A stretch of 64,000 bases of DNA, taken from contig NZ_JAAGLV010000012.1 of the NCBI RefSeq assembly GCF_010548305.1, positions 1-64,000 of the forward strand, given 5' to 3'. Numbering within the stretch: the stretch's first letter is position 1; every line of letters begins with the position of its first letter. Positions 28,045-36,820 of this stretch are shown here, in pieces. Under the pieces are notes generated by a model that was not told where the DNA came from, searched no databases, and saw only the letters and a program-made list of their open reading frames with translations. Source of the DNA: Streptomyces sp. SID13031 (lineage in GTDB: Bacteria; Actinomycetota; Actinomycetes; Propionibacteriales; Kribbellaceae). Both the position numbers and the translations under genes were made by a program.

Positions 28045-28875
28045 CTAGGTCAGTACGGTCGCCAGTGCCTCATAGCCGGGCAGCAGGTCGGGTCCTTCCT
28101 TGCCGAGTTGCTGCACGACGACCTGGTCGGCGCCGGCCTCCAGGTGCGCCTTGAGGCCCTCGGCGATCTCCACTGCCGACCCGTGCAGGACCAGCGAGTC
28201 GACCAGGTGGTCGCTGCCCCCGTCGGCGAAGTCATGGTCGCTGAAGCCGAGCCGCTTCAGGTTGCTCGTGTAGTTGGTGAGCCTCAGGTAGGTCGCCAGG
28301 TAGTCGCGGGCGACGACCCGGGCGATCTCGTCGTCGGTCTCCAGCACCACCTTCTGCTCGGGCGCGAGCAGTACTCCCGCGCCGAGCGTCTCGCGGGCCC
28401 GGCGCGTGTGCTCGGGAGTGGTCAGGTACGGCAGCGCGCCGGCCGTCCGCTCGGCCGACAGCTTCAGCACGCGCGGTCCGAGGGCCGCCAGCATCCGGCG
28501 GTCCGCCGGGACCTTGCCGTCGTCGAGCGCGTCGAGGTAGTCGACGATCGTCTCGTACGGCGTCTTGTACTGACCGGTGTGCTCCGGGTGCCCGATGCCG
28601 ACTCCGAGCACGAACCGCCCAGGGTGCTCGGACTCGAGCCGTTGGTACGACTCGGCCACCGCGGCCGCGTCGGACTTCCAGATGTTCACGATGCTGGTTC
28701 CGACCACCGCAGTGGTGGTGGAGGCGAGCAGCACCTCTGCGTCGCGCAGGTCCTCGGTGGGAGAGCCACCGAGCCAGAGCGCGCCGTAGCCCGCCTTTTC
28801 GACCCCCGCCGCAAGCTCAGGGCCCCACTTGTCCGCCTGGTGCCAGACTCCGAACCGTCCCAGATCGACCGCCAC
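28045..28875 (-). CDS. LLM-class F420-dependent oxidoreductase
   Basis: 276 residues of the luciferase-like monooxygenase fold. Seen are WLGGSPTEDLRDAEVLLAST, FVLGVGIGHPEHTGQY and a C-terminal helix ending GADQVVVQQLG. The short form (about 275-290 residues) is the F420-dependent actinobacterial group (MSMEG_4141-like naming). Substrate unknown. The GTG start at 28875 has an AGAGGAG Shine-Dalgarno 7 bases upstream. Confidence 0.85.
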   Translation of the reverse strand: MAVDLGRFGVWHQADKWGPELAAGVEKAGYGALWLGGSPTEDLRDAEVLLASTTTAVVGTSIVNIWKSDAAAVAESYQRLESEHPGRFVLGVGIGHPEHTGQYKTPYETIVDYLDALDDGKVPADRRMLAALGPRVLKLSAERTAGALPYLTTPEHTRRARETLGAGVLLAPEQKVVLETDDEIARVVARDYLATYLRLTNYTSNLKRLGFSDHDFADGGSDHLVDSLVLHGSAVEIAEGLKAHLEAGADQVVVQQLGKEGPDLLPGYEALATVLT

Positions 28876-29311
28876 GTCGTGCTCCTCTCGTCGTTATTCC
28901 GAACACAGCAACAGCGGGCGGACCATCATTCCAGCCTGGATCTCCGCACCTGGCAACGATGGCAGAAGCAAGCATCCCAGACTCCGCCACAGGCGCAACG
29001 GAATCTCGTTCAGTGATCAACCTTCCGGGTTTCCCGTTCGGGTACCGGAAAGTAGCTGAACGGGTTAAGAAATGCCTGCTGTGAAAGGGAGCTGTAAAGA
29101 TTAACGGGACTGCCACGCGGCATTCCTGCGCGTCGGCGGCCGACAGGACCAACCCGTCGAGTGGTATGAACCCGACGGGCTTACACTCGGCAGCGACCTG
29201 GCGTTCCCTACCCCTCGAAACGCCCGGGCCGCGGACCACAACGATGTGAGCCGCCGGCGACTCGGAGGCAATCGGCCGGGTCGTCACCTGGATACGGAAG
29301 AAGGGCAAGTT
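28876..29311. other. 436-bp divergent intergenic region upstream of ald
   Basis: No coding potential. Small hairpins are possible: CCCGTTC (29033-29039) with GAACGGG (29058-29064), and CCCGTCG (29153-29159) with CGACGGG (29173-29179). Its AT content near 29050-29105 is higher than elsewhere in the window, which suggests the ald promoter is there, but I could not fix -35/-10 boxes. No AldR regulator gene is adjacent, unlike in Mycobacterium. Confidence 0.5.
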
Positions 29312-30427
29312 GTGAAGGTCGGAGTTCCGAAGGAAGTCAAGAACCACGAGTACCGGGTGGCGATCACCCCGGCCGGTGTGCACGAGTTCGTGCGCAACGG
29401 GCACGAGGTTCTGATCGAGCAGGGCGCCGGTACCGGTTCGCTGCTCACCGATGCGGAGTTCGTCGCCGCGGGCGCCCGCATTCTCCCCACCGCCGACGAC
29501 GTCTGGGCGGAGGCCGAGCTCGTCTTGAAGGTCAAGGAGCCGGTCGCCGAGGAGTACCACCGGATGCGCAAGGACCAGGTGCTGTTCACCTACCTGCACC
29601 TGGCCGCGAGCCGCGAGACCACCTCCGCGCTGCTCGACTCCGGGATCACGGCGATCGCCTACGAGACGGTCCAGCTGCCGGACGGCTCACTGCCGCTGCT
29701 GGCCCCGATGAGCGAGGTCGCGGGCCGGCTGGCACCGCAGGCTGGTTCGTACCACCTGATGGCCAACGGCGGCGGCCGCGGCGTCCTGATGGGCGGTGTC
29801 TCCGGTGTGCACTCGGCCCGGGTCGTCGTCATCGGCGCCGGTGTCGCGGGGATGAACGCGGCGGCGATCGCGCTCGGCATGCAGGCCGAGGTGCAGCTGT
29901 TCGACCGCAACATCGCCCGGCTGCGCGACGCCGACCGGACCTACCAGGGCCACCTGCGCACGGTCGCGTCGAACGCGTTCGAGATCGAGAAGGCGGTGCT
30001 CCAGGCCGACCTGGTGATCGGTGCGGTCCTGGTCACCGGTGCGAAGGCGCCGAAGCTGGTCAGCAACGAGCTGGTCTCCCGGATGAAGCCGGGCAGCGTG
30101 CTCGTCGACATCGCGATCGACCAGGGCGGCTGCTTCGAGGACTCGAAGCCGACCACCCACGCCGACCCGGTCTACAAGGTGCACAACTCGCTGTTCTACT
30201 GCGTCGCGAACATGCCCGGCGCGGTCCCGAACACCTCGACGTACGCGCTCACCAACGTGACGCTGCCGTACGCCGTCGACCTGGCGAACCTGGGCTGGCG
30301 CGAGGCGCTGAAGCAGGACCACCCCCTCGCGCTCGGCCTGAACACGCACGCCGGCCACATCACCTACGGCCCGGTCGCGGACGCGCACGGCCTCGACCAG
30401 CTGAAGCTCGACGAGGTGCTCGTCTGA
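29312..30427 (+). CDS. ald: alanine dehydrogenase
   Basis: 371 residues, the normal family length, converting L-alanine to pyruvate and ammonia with NAD. The start MKVGVPKEVKNHEYRVAITP matches the family exactly. Conserved catalytic K75 (VLKVKEP) and H96 (TYLHLAAS) are present, and the NAD-binding fold has VVVIGAGVAGMNAAAIALGM. The GTG at 29312 follows GGAAGAAGG. The stop overlaps the xerD start (CTGA), so the two genes are probably translationally coupled. Confidence 0.96.
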   Translation: MKVGVPKEVKNHEYRVAITPAGVHEFVRNGHEVLIEQGAGTGSLLTDAEFVAAGARILPTADDVWAEAELVLKVKEPVAEEYHRMRKDQVLFTYLHLAASRETTSALLDSGITAIAYETVQLPDGSLPLLAPMSEVAGRLAPQAGSYHLMANGGGRGVLMGGVSGVHSARVVVIGAGVAGMNAAAIALGMQAEVQLFDRNIARLRDADRTYQGHLRTVASNAFEIEKAVLQADLVIGAVLVTGAKAPKLVSNELVSRMKPGSVLVDIAIDQGGCFEDSKPTTHADPVYKVHNSLFYCVANMPGAVPNTSTYALTNVTLPYAVDLANLGWREALKQDHPLALGLNTHAGHITYGPVADAHGLDQLKLDEVLV

Positions 30428-31365
30428 GCCGGGACATCACGCGGGCGGTCAGCTCCTACCTCGACCATCTGACGGTCGAGCGGGGACTGGCCGCCAACAC
30501 CCTGGCGTCGTACCGCCGCGACCTGCGCCGGTACGACGCCTACCTGGCGGGCACTGGCATCGACAGCCTCGGCCGGATCTCCGAAGCCGTCATCGGCGAG
30601 TTCCTGATGCGCCTGCGCGAGGGGGACGCCGACCACCCGCCACTGACCGCCTCCAGCGCGGGGCGGACCGTCGTAGCGGTCCGTGGGTTCCACAAGTTCC
30701 TCCTGCGCGAGGGGCTGACCGCTGTCGACCCGGCGGCCGCAGTGAAGCCCCCCGCTCCGCCGCAGCGGTTGCCGAAGGCTCTGTCCGTCGACGAGGTGAC
30801 CCGGATCCTCGCTGCTGCCGCAGGGGCGGAGGCAGAGCCCGCAGTACTGGCAACTCGGGATGCTGCGCTGCTGGAGTTCCTCTACGGGACTGGTGCGCGG
30901 ATCTCCGAGGCTGTCGGGCTGGACGTCGATGATGTCGACCTGGAGACCGGCGCGGTGCTCCTCCGCGGCAAGGGCAGCAAGGAACGCGTCGTACCGGTCG
31001 GGCGCTACGCCCGCGACGCGGTGTCGGCGTACCAGGTCCGTGGCCGGCCGGACCTCGTGCAGCGGGGTCGTGGGTCGCATGCGCTCTTCCTGAACGCCCG
31101 CGGCGGCCGTCTCTCCCGTCAGAGCGCCTGGACCGTACTGCGACGTGCGGCGGAGCGGGCCGGGATCGCCAAGGAGATCTCGCCGCACACCCTGCGCCAC
31201 TCGTTCGCCACCCACCTGCTGGACGGCGGCGCCGACGTACGGGTCGTGCAGGAGCTGCTCGGTCACGCCTCCGTCACCACCACGCAGGTCTACACGCTCG
31301 TCACGGTCGACAAACTCCGCGAGGTCTACGCAACCTCCCACCCCAGGGCGCTGTCTTCCTCTTAA
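30424..31365 (+). CDS. xerD: site-specific tyrosine recombinase XerD, probable CTG start
   Basis: 313 residues if read from CTG at 30424. It resolves chromosome dimers with its partner recombinase. The N-terminal core-binding domain reads YLDHLTVERGLAANTLASYR. The catalytic domain has R159 (GTGARISEA), H255 and R258 (HTLRHSFATHLL), H281 (LLGHASV) and nucleophile Y290 (TQVYTLV). No ATG, GTG or TTG lies in frame upstream of the conserved N-terminus. CTG at 30424 has GAGG 7 bases upstream and overlaps the ald stop. The first in-frame ATG (30607) would delete most of the N-domain. A sequencing error is the main alternative. Confidence 0.9.
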   Translation: MSRDITRAVSSYLDHLTVERGLAANTLASYRRDLRRYDAYLAGTGIDSLGRISEAVIGEFLMRLREGDADHPPLTASSAGRTVVAVRGFHKFLLREGLTAVDPAAAVKPPAPPQRLPKALSVDEVTRILAAAAGAEAEPAVLATRDAALLEFLYGTGARISEAVGLDVDDVDLETGAVLLRGKGSKERVVPVGRYARDAVSAYQVRGRPDLVQRGRGSHALFLNARGGRLSRQSAWTVLRRAAERAGIAKEISPHTLRHSFATHLLDGGADVRVVQELLGHASVTTTQVYTLVTVDKLREVYATSHPRALSSS

Positions 31366-31374
31366 CTAGGGCAC

Positions 31375-32676
31375 GTGGCAGATCAGAAGACCTCTGAGGA
31401 GCGGCACGCCAGCTGGCTGGAGCTGTTCTTCGACCTGACGGTGGTAGCGGCCGCCACTCAGATCTCGCACCGGCTGCATGGCGCGGACAGCATCGGCCAG
31501 GTAGCGGCCTGCGCAGCGATGTACTACGCGATCTGGAGCGTCTGGACGACCACCAGCATCTACGCGAACGTGGCCGGCGAGCGGACCCGGAGCCGTGCGG
31601 TACTGCGCACCATGCTCGGCATCGCGGTGATGGCGGCGGCCGTACCGGGGGTGTGGCCGGAGCTGCTCCCCGGTGAGCACGAGGAGCTGAAGGGGCGGAC
31701 CGCTGCCTTCGTGGTCGCCTTCCTGGTGTGCCGCGTGATCGCGTCGAGGTCCGCGGCCAGAGACGGACAGGTGATCACCTTCTGGCCGGCTACCCAGAGC
31801 GTCATGGCTACGCCCTGGGTGATCTCGATCTTCGTGCCAGACACGGTCGCCTACTGGCTGTGGGGAGTGGCGATCGCGGTAGACCTGCTCTTCTCGATGC
31901 TGGGCGCCCGGAACCCGCGCTCGATCGAGGAGATCACTGAGCGCGCCCGCAGACGCCAGGAGCAACAGGACCGGCAGCAGGAGCGCAGGCTGGCCCGGCT
32001 GATCGAGCGGGGCATCGCTCCGGACCAGTTACCGAGCCGGCCGACGACGTACCTCTCAGTGGCGCAGGTAGAGCGTGGGCACCTCGACGAGCGGCTCGGC
32101 CTGTTCGTCATCATCGTGCTGGGTGAAGCGCTGGCCCAGGTCGTCGCGTCCAACACCGAGGAGGTCTGGACCGTTCAGGTGGTCCTTGCCTCGCTCGCCG
32201 CCTTCCTTGTGCTGGTCGTGCTCTGGCAGCTCACCACCCTGTACGGCTTCAGCCCAGCACCACGGACCACTGCGCCGCTGGAGCCGTGGCAGTCGCTCCC
32301 GGCCCACCTGGGCGTCACCGCCTCGATCGTCGCCATCGCGACGGGCTTCGGCGCGCTGATCCCCGCCGCGGCCGAGCACGTCCACGACAAGGACCGGTGG
32401 TACCTCTTCGGCGGGCTGGCCCTGTACTTCGTCACCAGCCTCATCGCCGGGCTCGCAGGCAAGGCCCCGCTCCGCTGGTACCTGGGCTGGCTCGCCCCGT
32501 GCCTCCTGGCCGCAGCCGCCGTCGCGGTCTTCGGCCATCCCCTCACCGGCTGGGGTCTCGCCGCCCTGGCCTGGGCGATCCTGCTCTGGTTCTCGACCTA
32601 CAACAGCCTGCCCGAACTCCGGGCGAAGGTGCTGCGGGTAGTGCGGTACGAGCGACCGGTACCCACCGGACGGTAA
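31375..32676 (+). CDS. low temperature requirement protein A (LtrA) family membrane protein
   Basis: 433 residues with about 11-12 membrane segments. The N-terminus WLELFFDLTVVAAATQISHR is the diagnostic LtrA motif, and ERLGLFVIIVLGEALAQVVA is the second conserved block. A charged Gln/Arg-rich loop (RARRRQEQQDRQQERRLARL) lies between the halves. Function is poorly known; named after a Listeria cold-growth gene. GTG start at 31375, 9 bases after the xerD stop. Confidence 0.88.
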   Translation: MADQKTSEERHASWLELFFDLTVVAAATQISHRLHGADSIGQVAACAAMYYAIWSVWTTTSIYANVAGERTRSRAVLRTMLGIAVMAAAVPGVWPELLPGEHEELKGRTAAFVVAFLVCRVIASRSAARDGQVITFWPATQSVMATPWVISIFVPDTVAYWLWGVAIAVDLLFSMLGARNPRSIEEITERARRRQEQQDRQQERRLARLIERGIAPDQLPSRPTTYLSVAQVERGHLDERLGLFVIIVLGEALAQVVASNTEEVWTVQVVLASLAAFLVLVVLWQLTTLYGFSPAPRTTAPLEPWQSLPAHLGVTASIVAIATGFGALIPAAAEHVHDKDRWYLFGGLALYFVTSLIAGLAGKAPLRWYLGWLAPCLLAAAAVAVFGHPLTGWGLAALAWAILLWFSTYNSLPELRAKVLRVVRYERPVPTGR

Positions 32677-32774
32677 TCCGCAGCGGTGTGCGATCATTTG
32701 GTCACGTTCGGTCACTCCAACGGGGTGATCGGGCCTGTCCGGAAGTACGGCCGACCCCGCTGCGGAGTGGCTGG

Positions 32775-32803
32775 TTGAGAGTGCTTCAATGCACGCTTAC
32801 AGT
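32775..32803 (+). promoter_or_regulatory. predicted vegetative promoter of the parA-scpAB-rluB operon
   Basis: TTGAGA (32775-32780) and TACAGT (32798-32803) are separated by exactly 17 bases and match the actinobacterial housekeeping pattern (TTGACA, TANNNT). It is about 40 bases before the parA ATG. The genes downstream overlap or nearly touch, so this promoter could serve all five. Confidence 0.5.
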
Positions 32804-32843
32804 CGCTGGGATCGCCCGTATCGGTTGAAAGGTTTGACGAGTC

Positions 32844-33935
32844 ATGAACGAGTCGACATTCCCGGGCACCCAGCACCTGTCGTCGTCGACGGAACCGATG
32901 TCGCCGACTCCTGACCCGGCGCCCGCCACGCCCGTGACACCAGCACCGTCACCAGCACCCACACCAGCACCGACGACCCCGGTTCCGCCCCGGACCGTCA
33001 CCCCACCCAGTAACTATGCGGAGATGCCCCGGCCGACGGCCAAGCTCACCGCGGAGGACATGCACCCTGTGAATGACGCGAACGGCGCGAAGGGCAAGAT
33101 CGGGCCGACCGGACGGCCGCTGCCCGACCTGCCGGACGTCCTGCCGCCGACCCGGCGCGGTCCCGCGCAGGTGATCGCGATGTGCAACCAGAAGGGTGGC
33201 GTCGGCAAGACCACGACGACCATCAACCTGGGCGCCGCGATCGCCGAGACCGGGCGCAAGGTGCTGCTGATCGACTTCGACCCGCAGGGCTCGGCCTCGA
33301 TCGGCCTCGGCGTGCAGCCGCACGACCTGGAGATCTCGGTCTACAACCTGCTGATGCAGCGCGACATCACCCCGGACGAGGTGATTCAGGCGACCAAGGT
33401 GCCGAACCTCGACCTGCTGCCGGCCAACATCGACCTGTCCGCGGCCGAGGTGCAGCTGGTCCAGGAGGTCGCCCGGGAGTACACGCTCTCCCGCGTGCTC
33501 GAGCCGATCATCCCGCTGTACGACGTGATCCTGATCGACTGCGCGCCGTCGCTGGGGCTGCTCACCGTGAACGCGCTGACCGCGTCGAACGGCATCGTCG
33601 TCCCGCTGGAGTGCGAGTTCTTCGCGCTCCGCGGCCTGGCGATGCTGACCGACACGATCGGCAAGGTGCAGGACCGGCTGAACCCGAAACTGGAGATCGT
33701 CGGCATCCTCGGCACCATGTTCGACGGCCGCACCACGCACGCCCGGGAGGTGCTCGACCGGGTCGTTCAGGCCTTCGACGAGCGCGTCTTCCACACCGTC
33801 ATCCGGCGTACCGTCAAGTTCCCCGAGACCACCGTCGTCGGCGAACCGATCACGACCTACGCGCCGTCCTCATCTGCGGCTACCCAGTACCGCGACCTTG
33901 CCAAGGAGGTGCTCGCGCGTTGTCCCGCCGGGTAA
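32844..33935 (+). CDS. parA: ParA/MinD-family ATPase
   Basis: 363 residues. The N-terminal ~100 residues are a Pro/Thr/Ala-rich extension. The ATPase begins VIAMCNQKGGVGKTTTTINL with the deviant Walker A K117-T124, followed by LLIDFDPQGSASIGLG and DVILIDCAPSLGLLT. This is the second, non-origin ParA of actinobacteria (Rv1708-like), always found next to scpA/scpB. Probably works in chromosome segregation or positioning. It overlaps the following small gene by 16 bases. Confidence 0.93.
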   Translation: MNESTFPGTQHLSSSTEPMSPTPDPAPATPVTPAPSPAPTPAPTTPVPPRTVTPPSNYAEMPRPTAKLTAEDMHPVNDANGAKGKIGPTGRPLPDLPDVLPPTRRGPAQVIAMCNQKGGVGKTTTTINLGAAIAETGRKVLLIDFDPQGSASIGLGVQPHDLEISVYNLLMQRDITPDEVIQATKVPNLDLLPANIDLSAAEVQLVQEVAREYTLSRVLEPIIPLYDVILIDCAPSLGLLTVNALTASNGIVVPLECEFFALRGLAMLTDTIGKVQDRLNPKLEIVGILGTMFDGRTTHAREVLDRVVQAFDERVFHTVIRRTVKFPETTVVGEPITTYAPSSSAATQYRDLAKEVLARCPAG

Positions 33936-34309
33936 GCCTGCCAGGTGCCAGTGAACTCTTCGGGGGTGCGGCACCCAAGCAGACCAGACCCGAGAAGCGC
34001 ACCACCACTGACGGATCGTCGCTGGCCGACGACCGCCCCGGTCCGAACGGACGCGGCCGAACCGCCGTCGTCGAGGACCGTAAGTCGAGTGGACGGATCC
34101 GGCACGACACGAAGATCACCGTGTACGTGACGGAAGAAGAGCTGCTCGGACTGGAACAGACTCGGCTCGCGTTGCGGGCCGAGCACGGCTTGACCGCCGA
34201 TCGCGGCCGGATCGTCCGGGAGGCGATCGACGTGCTGCTGGCCGATTTCGTCGACCACGGACCGGACTCCGTGCTGGTGCAGCGGCTCCGGGCCGCGGCT
34301 CCGGAGTGA
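33920..34309 (+). CDS. ribbon-helix-helix-like partner of ParA, TTG start
   Basis: 129 residues. Residues 1-60 are disordered and basic. From about 62 comes DTKITVYVTEEELLGLEQTR then a long helical stretch to 115; one beta strand followed by two helices is the ribbon-helix-helix pattern of small DNA-binding proteins. TTG at 33920 is preceded by a perfect AAGGAGGTG (33903-33911) inside parA. The gene is overlapped by parA and followed 7 bases later by scpA. By analogy with ParA/RHH pairs of plasmids it may be the DNA-binding partner of this ParA; that is an inference from fold and context. Confidence 0.75.
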   Translation: MSRRVSLPGASELFGGAAPKQTRPEKRTTTDGSSLADDRPGPNGRGRTAVVEDRKSSGRIRHDTKITVYVTEEELLGLEQTRLALRAEHGLTADRGRIVREAIDVLLADFVDHGPDSVLVQRLRAAAPE

Positions 34310-34316
34310 CCCGGCG

Positions 34317-35429
34317 ATGAGTGACGCCCTGGCTCCCGAGGCCTCCGCTGCTGCCGCGGCGGAGACCCCGGAGCCGCCGATCGACCTGCCCGGGGTGCCT
34401 GACCCGGAGTCGCCGGTGGTGGCCGAGGGCAAGGGCTTCAACGTCCACCTGGTCAACTTCGAGGGTCCGTTCGACCTGCTGCTGCAGCTGATCAGCAAGC
34501 ACAAGCTGGACATCACCGAGATCGCGCTCTCGGTGATCACCGACGAGTTCATCGCCTACATCAAGGCGCTCGGCTCGGAGTGGGACCTCGACCAGACGTC
34601 GGAGTTCCTGCTGATCGCGGCGACGCTGCTGGACCTCAAGGCGGCCCGGTTGCTGCCGCAGGGTGATGTCGAGGACGCGGAGGATCTGGCGCTGCTGGAG
34701 GCGCGGGATCTGTTGTTCGCGCGGTTGCTGCAGTACCGCGCGTTCAAGCAGATCGCGGCATTGATGCAGGTCCGGATGGCCGAGGAGGCCAAGCGCTTCC
34801 CGCGCGCGGTGGGGATGGAGCCACGGTTCGCGGATCTGCTGCCGGAGGTGTTGCTCGGGGTCGACCCCGTGGGTCTGGCGAAACTGGCCGCGCGGGCGCT
34901 GGCGCCGAAGGCGGCCGTAGTACCGGAGGGTGTTTCGCTGGCGCACCTGCACGCGCCGGCCGTCACCGTGCGCGAGCAGGCGGTGGTGATCATCGACCGG
35001 TTGCGGCAGCAGCGCAGTCTGACGTTCCGGATGCTGGTGTCGGACTCGCCGGACACGGTGACGACGGTATGCCGGTTCCTGGCGTTGCTGGAGCTGTTCC
35101 GGGAGGCGGCGGTCACCTTCGAGCAGGAGACGCCGCTGGGGGAGCTGACGGTCGTCTGGACCGGCACCGACGACGGTGAGATCGCGGTCGGCGACGAGTT
35201 CGACGAGGTACCAGCGGTCGAAGGCGAGGACGGCGAGGCACCGGTGGTGCCCGACGAGCCCGACTTCCTCGAGCCCGGCGAAGAACTGACCGCCCCCGAC
35301 GAGCCCGACGACGCTGGCGATTCCGACGATGCTGGCGATTCCGGCGACGCTGGCGACGAGCCCGCCGGGCCGCAGTCCGAAACCGAGCCCGGAACCGGGC
35401 CGGAGGAGCACGAGACGGTGGAGCAGTGA
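34317..35429 (+). CDS. scpA: segregation and condensation protein ScpA (kleisin)
   Basis: 370 residues. The kleisin N-domain reads FNVHLVNFEGPFDLLLQLIS then KHKLDITEIALSVITDEFIA, which is diagnostic. The C-terminal winged helix follows at about 230-265 (SLTFRMLVSDSPDTVTTVC). The last ~90 residues form an acidic Asp/Glu/Pro tail. ScpA bridges SMC heads in condensin. The stop overlaps the scpB start (GTGA). Confidence 0.94.
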   Translation: MSDALAPEASAAAAAETPEPPIDLPGVPDPESPVVAEGKGFNVHLVNFEGPFDLLLQLISKHKLDITEIALSVITDEFIAYIKALGSEWDLDQTSEFLLIAATLLDLKAARLLPQGDVEDAEDLALLEARDLLFARLLQYRAFKQIAALMQVRMAEEAKRFPRAVGMEPRFADLLPEVLLGVDPVGLAKLAARALAPKAAVVPEGVSLAHLHAPAVTVREQAVVIIDRLRQQRSLTFRMLVSDSPDTVTTVCRFLALLELFREAAVTFEQETPLGELTVVWTGTDDGEIAVGDEFDEVPAVEGEDGEAPVVPDEPDFLEPGEELTAPDEPDDAGDSDDAGDSGDAGDEPAGPQSETEPGTGPEEHETVEQ

Positions 35430-36820
35430 CCGACAACCAGACCCCGACCGACCTCCAGGAGCCCGCCGACGCCGCCACGGCAGACGCCCTGGACTCCAGC
35501 ACCAGCACCGAAGAACACCTCGCCCCAGCCGACGACGCTGTACCGGCCGACGAGGCTGCACTGACCGACGACGCCGTAGTGGCCGAGGAAGGTGCCGTGG
35601 ACGAGTCGGCGGACGACGTACCGGTCGAAGAGAGTGTCGTGGACGGGCCGGCGGAGGACATCACTGACGCCGTACCGGCCGAGGAGACTGCGGCGGACGA
35701 CAGACCGGTGGAAGCGGGGGCCGTTGCTGAGGTGGCGCCTGCTGAGGGGGTGCCGGTGGAGGGGGATGTGGCGGCGTTGCTCGATGCGGAGCCGGGCGAT
35801 GTGGTTGTGCCTGAGGACGCCATCGACGACGGCACCATGCGACGGGCGCTGGAAGCGATCTTGATGGTGTCGGACGAGCCGCTGCCCGCCTTGATGCTGG
35901 CGCGGTCCGTGGCGCGTGCAGTAGCCGACGTGACAGCTGCGCTGGCCGGGTTGGCGGCGGAGTACACCGAGCAGGGGCGCGGGTTCGATCTGCGCGAGGT
36001 CGGCGGTGGCTGGCGTTACTACACGCGGGAGGACACGGCTGCGTACGTCGAAGCGTTTGTCCTCGACGGCCAGCAGTCGCGGCTGACCCAGGCTGCGCTC
36101 GAGACGCTCGCGGTGGTCGCGTACAAGCAGCCGGTCAGCCGTGCCCGCGTCTCCGCCATCCGCGGGGTGAACGTCGACGGCGTCATGCGCACGCTGATCA
36201 GCCGGGGCCTGCTCGAAGAAGCCGGCCCCGACACCGAGTCGCAGTCCACGCTCTACCGGACCACCTCGTACTTCCTCGAGCGGATGGGCATGCAGTCCCT
36301 CGACGACCTGCCCGAGCTGGCCCCGTACCTCCCCGACATGGACGACATGGAGGAGGAACTGGCCGCCCAGGCAGCCGCCGCCGCGGAACCCGTCCCGTCC
36401 GAAGAAGCCCCGGCCGCACCCGAAGACGACGACGGCCCACTCGAGAACGACCTCGCCCCACCAGCACCCCCCACCGACCTCGACGCCCCTGCCGAAGAGC
36501 CCGACGAGGAATCCGACGACGCCGACGAGCCATCCGACGAGGCCGACGCCGACGAACTGCCTGGAGACGAGCAGCCCGACGCTGAGGTGAACGCCGCCGA
36601 GCCGTCCGACACCGCCGAGCTGGTCGATGACGAGTCGGGTGACGCCGAGTCGGGCGACGGGGCCGGGGAGCGCGCGGTGGGTGACGGCGAGCCGGGCGAT
36701 GGTGACGTGGATGGCGATGCCGGGTGGGCCGATGGTGAGGTTGTCGGTGTGGGGGACGACACTGTGGATGGGCCCGTAACGGGTGGTAGTGGCGAGAGCA
36801 AGAGTGGGATGGATGACTGA
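35426..36820 (+). CDS. scpB: segregation and condensation protein ScpB with acidic extensions
   Basis: 464 residues, about twice the usual length. The two winged-helix core occupies roughly 133-300 (MRRALEAILMVSDEPLPALM ... LTQAALETLAVVAYKQPVSR ... YFLERMGMQSLDDLPELAPY). Both the first ~130 and last ~160 residues are highly acidic and low-complexity. ScpB dimerises and binds ScpA in the SMC complex. The extensions are not needed for the fold; they may modulate DNA contact or phase behaviour. Starts by overlap with scpA and overlaps rluB by 8 bases. Confidence 0.93.
   Translation: MTDNQTPTDLQEPADAATADALDSSTSTEEHLAPADDAVPADEAALTDDAVVAEEGAVDESADDVPVEESVVDGPAEDITDAVPAEETAADDRPVEAGAVAEVAPAEGVPVEGDVAALLDAEPGDVVVPEDAIDDGTMRRALEAILMVSDEPLPALMLARSVARAVADVTAALAGLAAEYTEQGRGFDLREVGGGWRYYTREDTAAYVEAFVLDGQQSRLTQAALETLAVVAYKQPVSRARVSAIRGVNVDGVMRTLISRGLLEEAGPDTESQSTLYRTTSYFLERMGMQSLDDLPELAPYLPDMDDMEEELAAQAAAAAEPVPSEEAPAAPEDDDGPLENDLAPPAPPTDLDAPAEEPDEESDDADEPSDEADADELPGDEQPDAEVNAAEPSDTAELVDDESGDAESGDGAGERAVGDGEPGDGDVDGDAGWADGEVVGVGDDTVDGPVTGGSGESKSGMDD

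Noticed and set aside
30424..31365. xerD as an integrase of a prophage or genomic island
   Set aside because: It matches housekeeping XerD in length and synteny (near parA-scpAB), and no phage genes or attachment repeats are adjacent.
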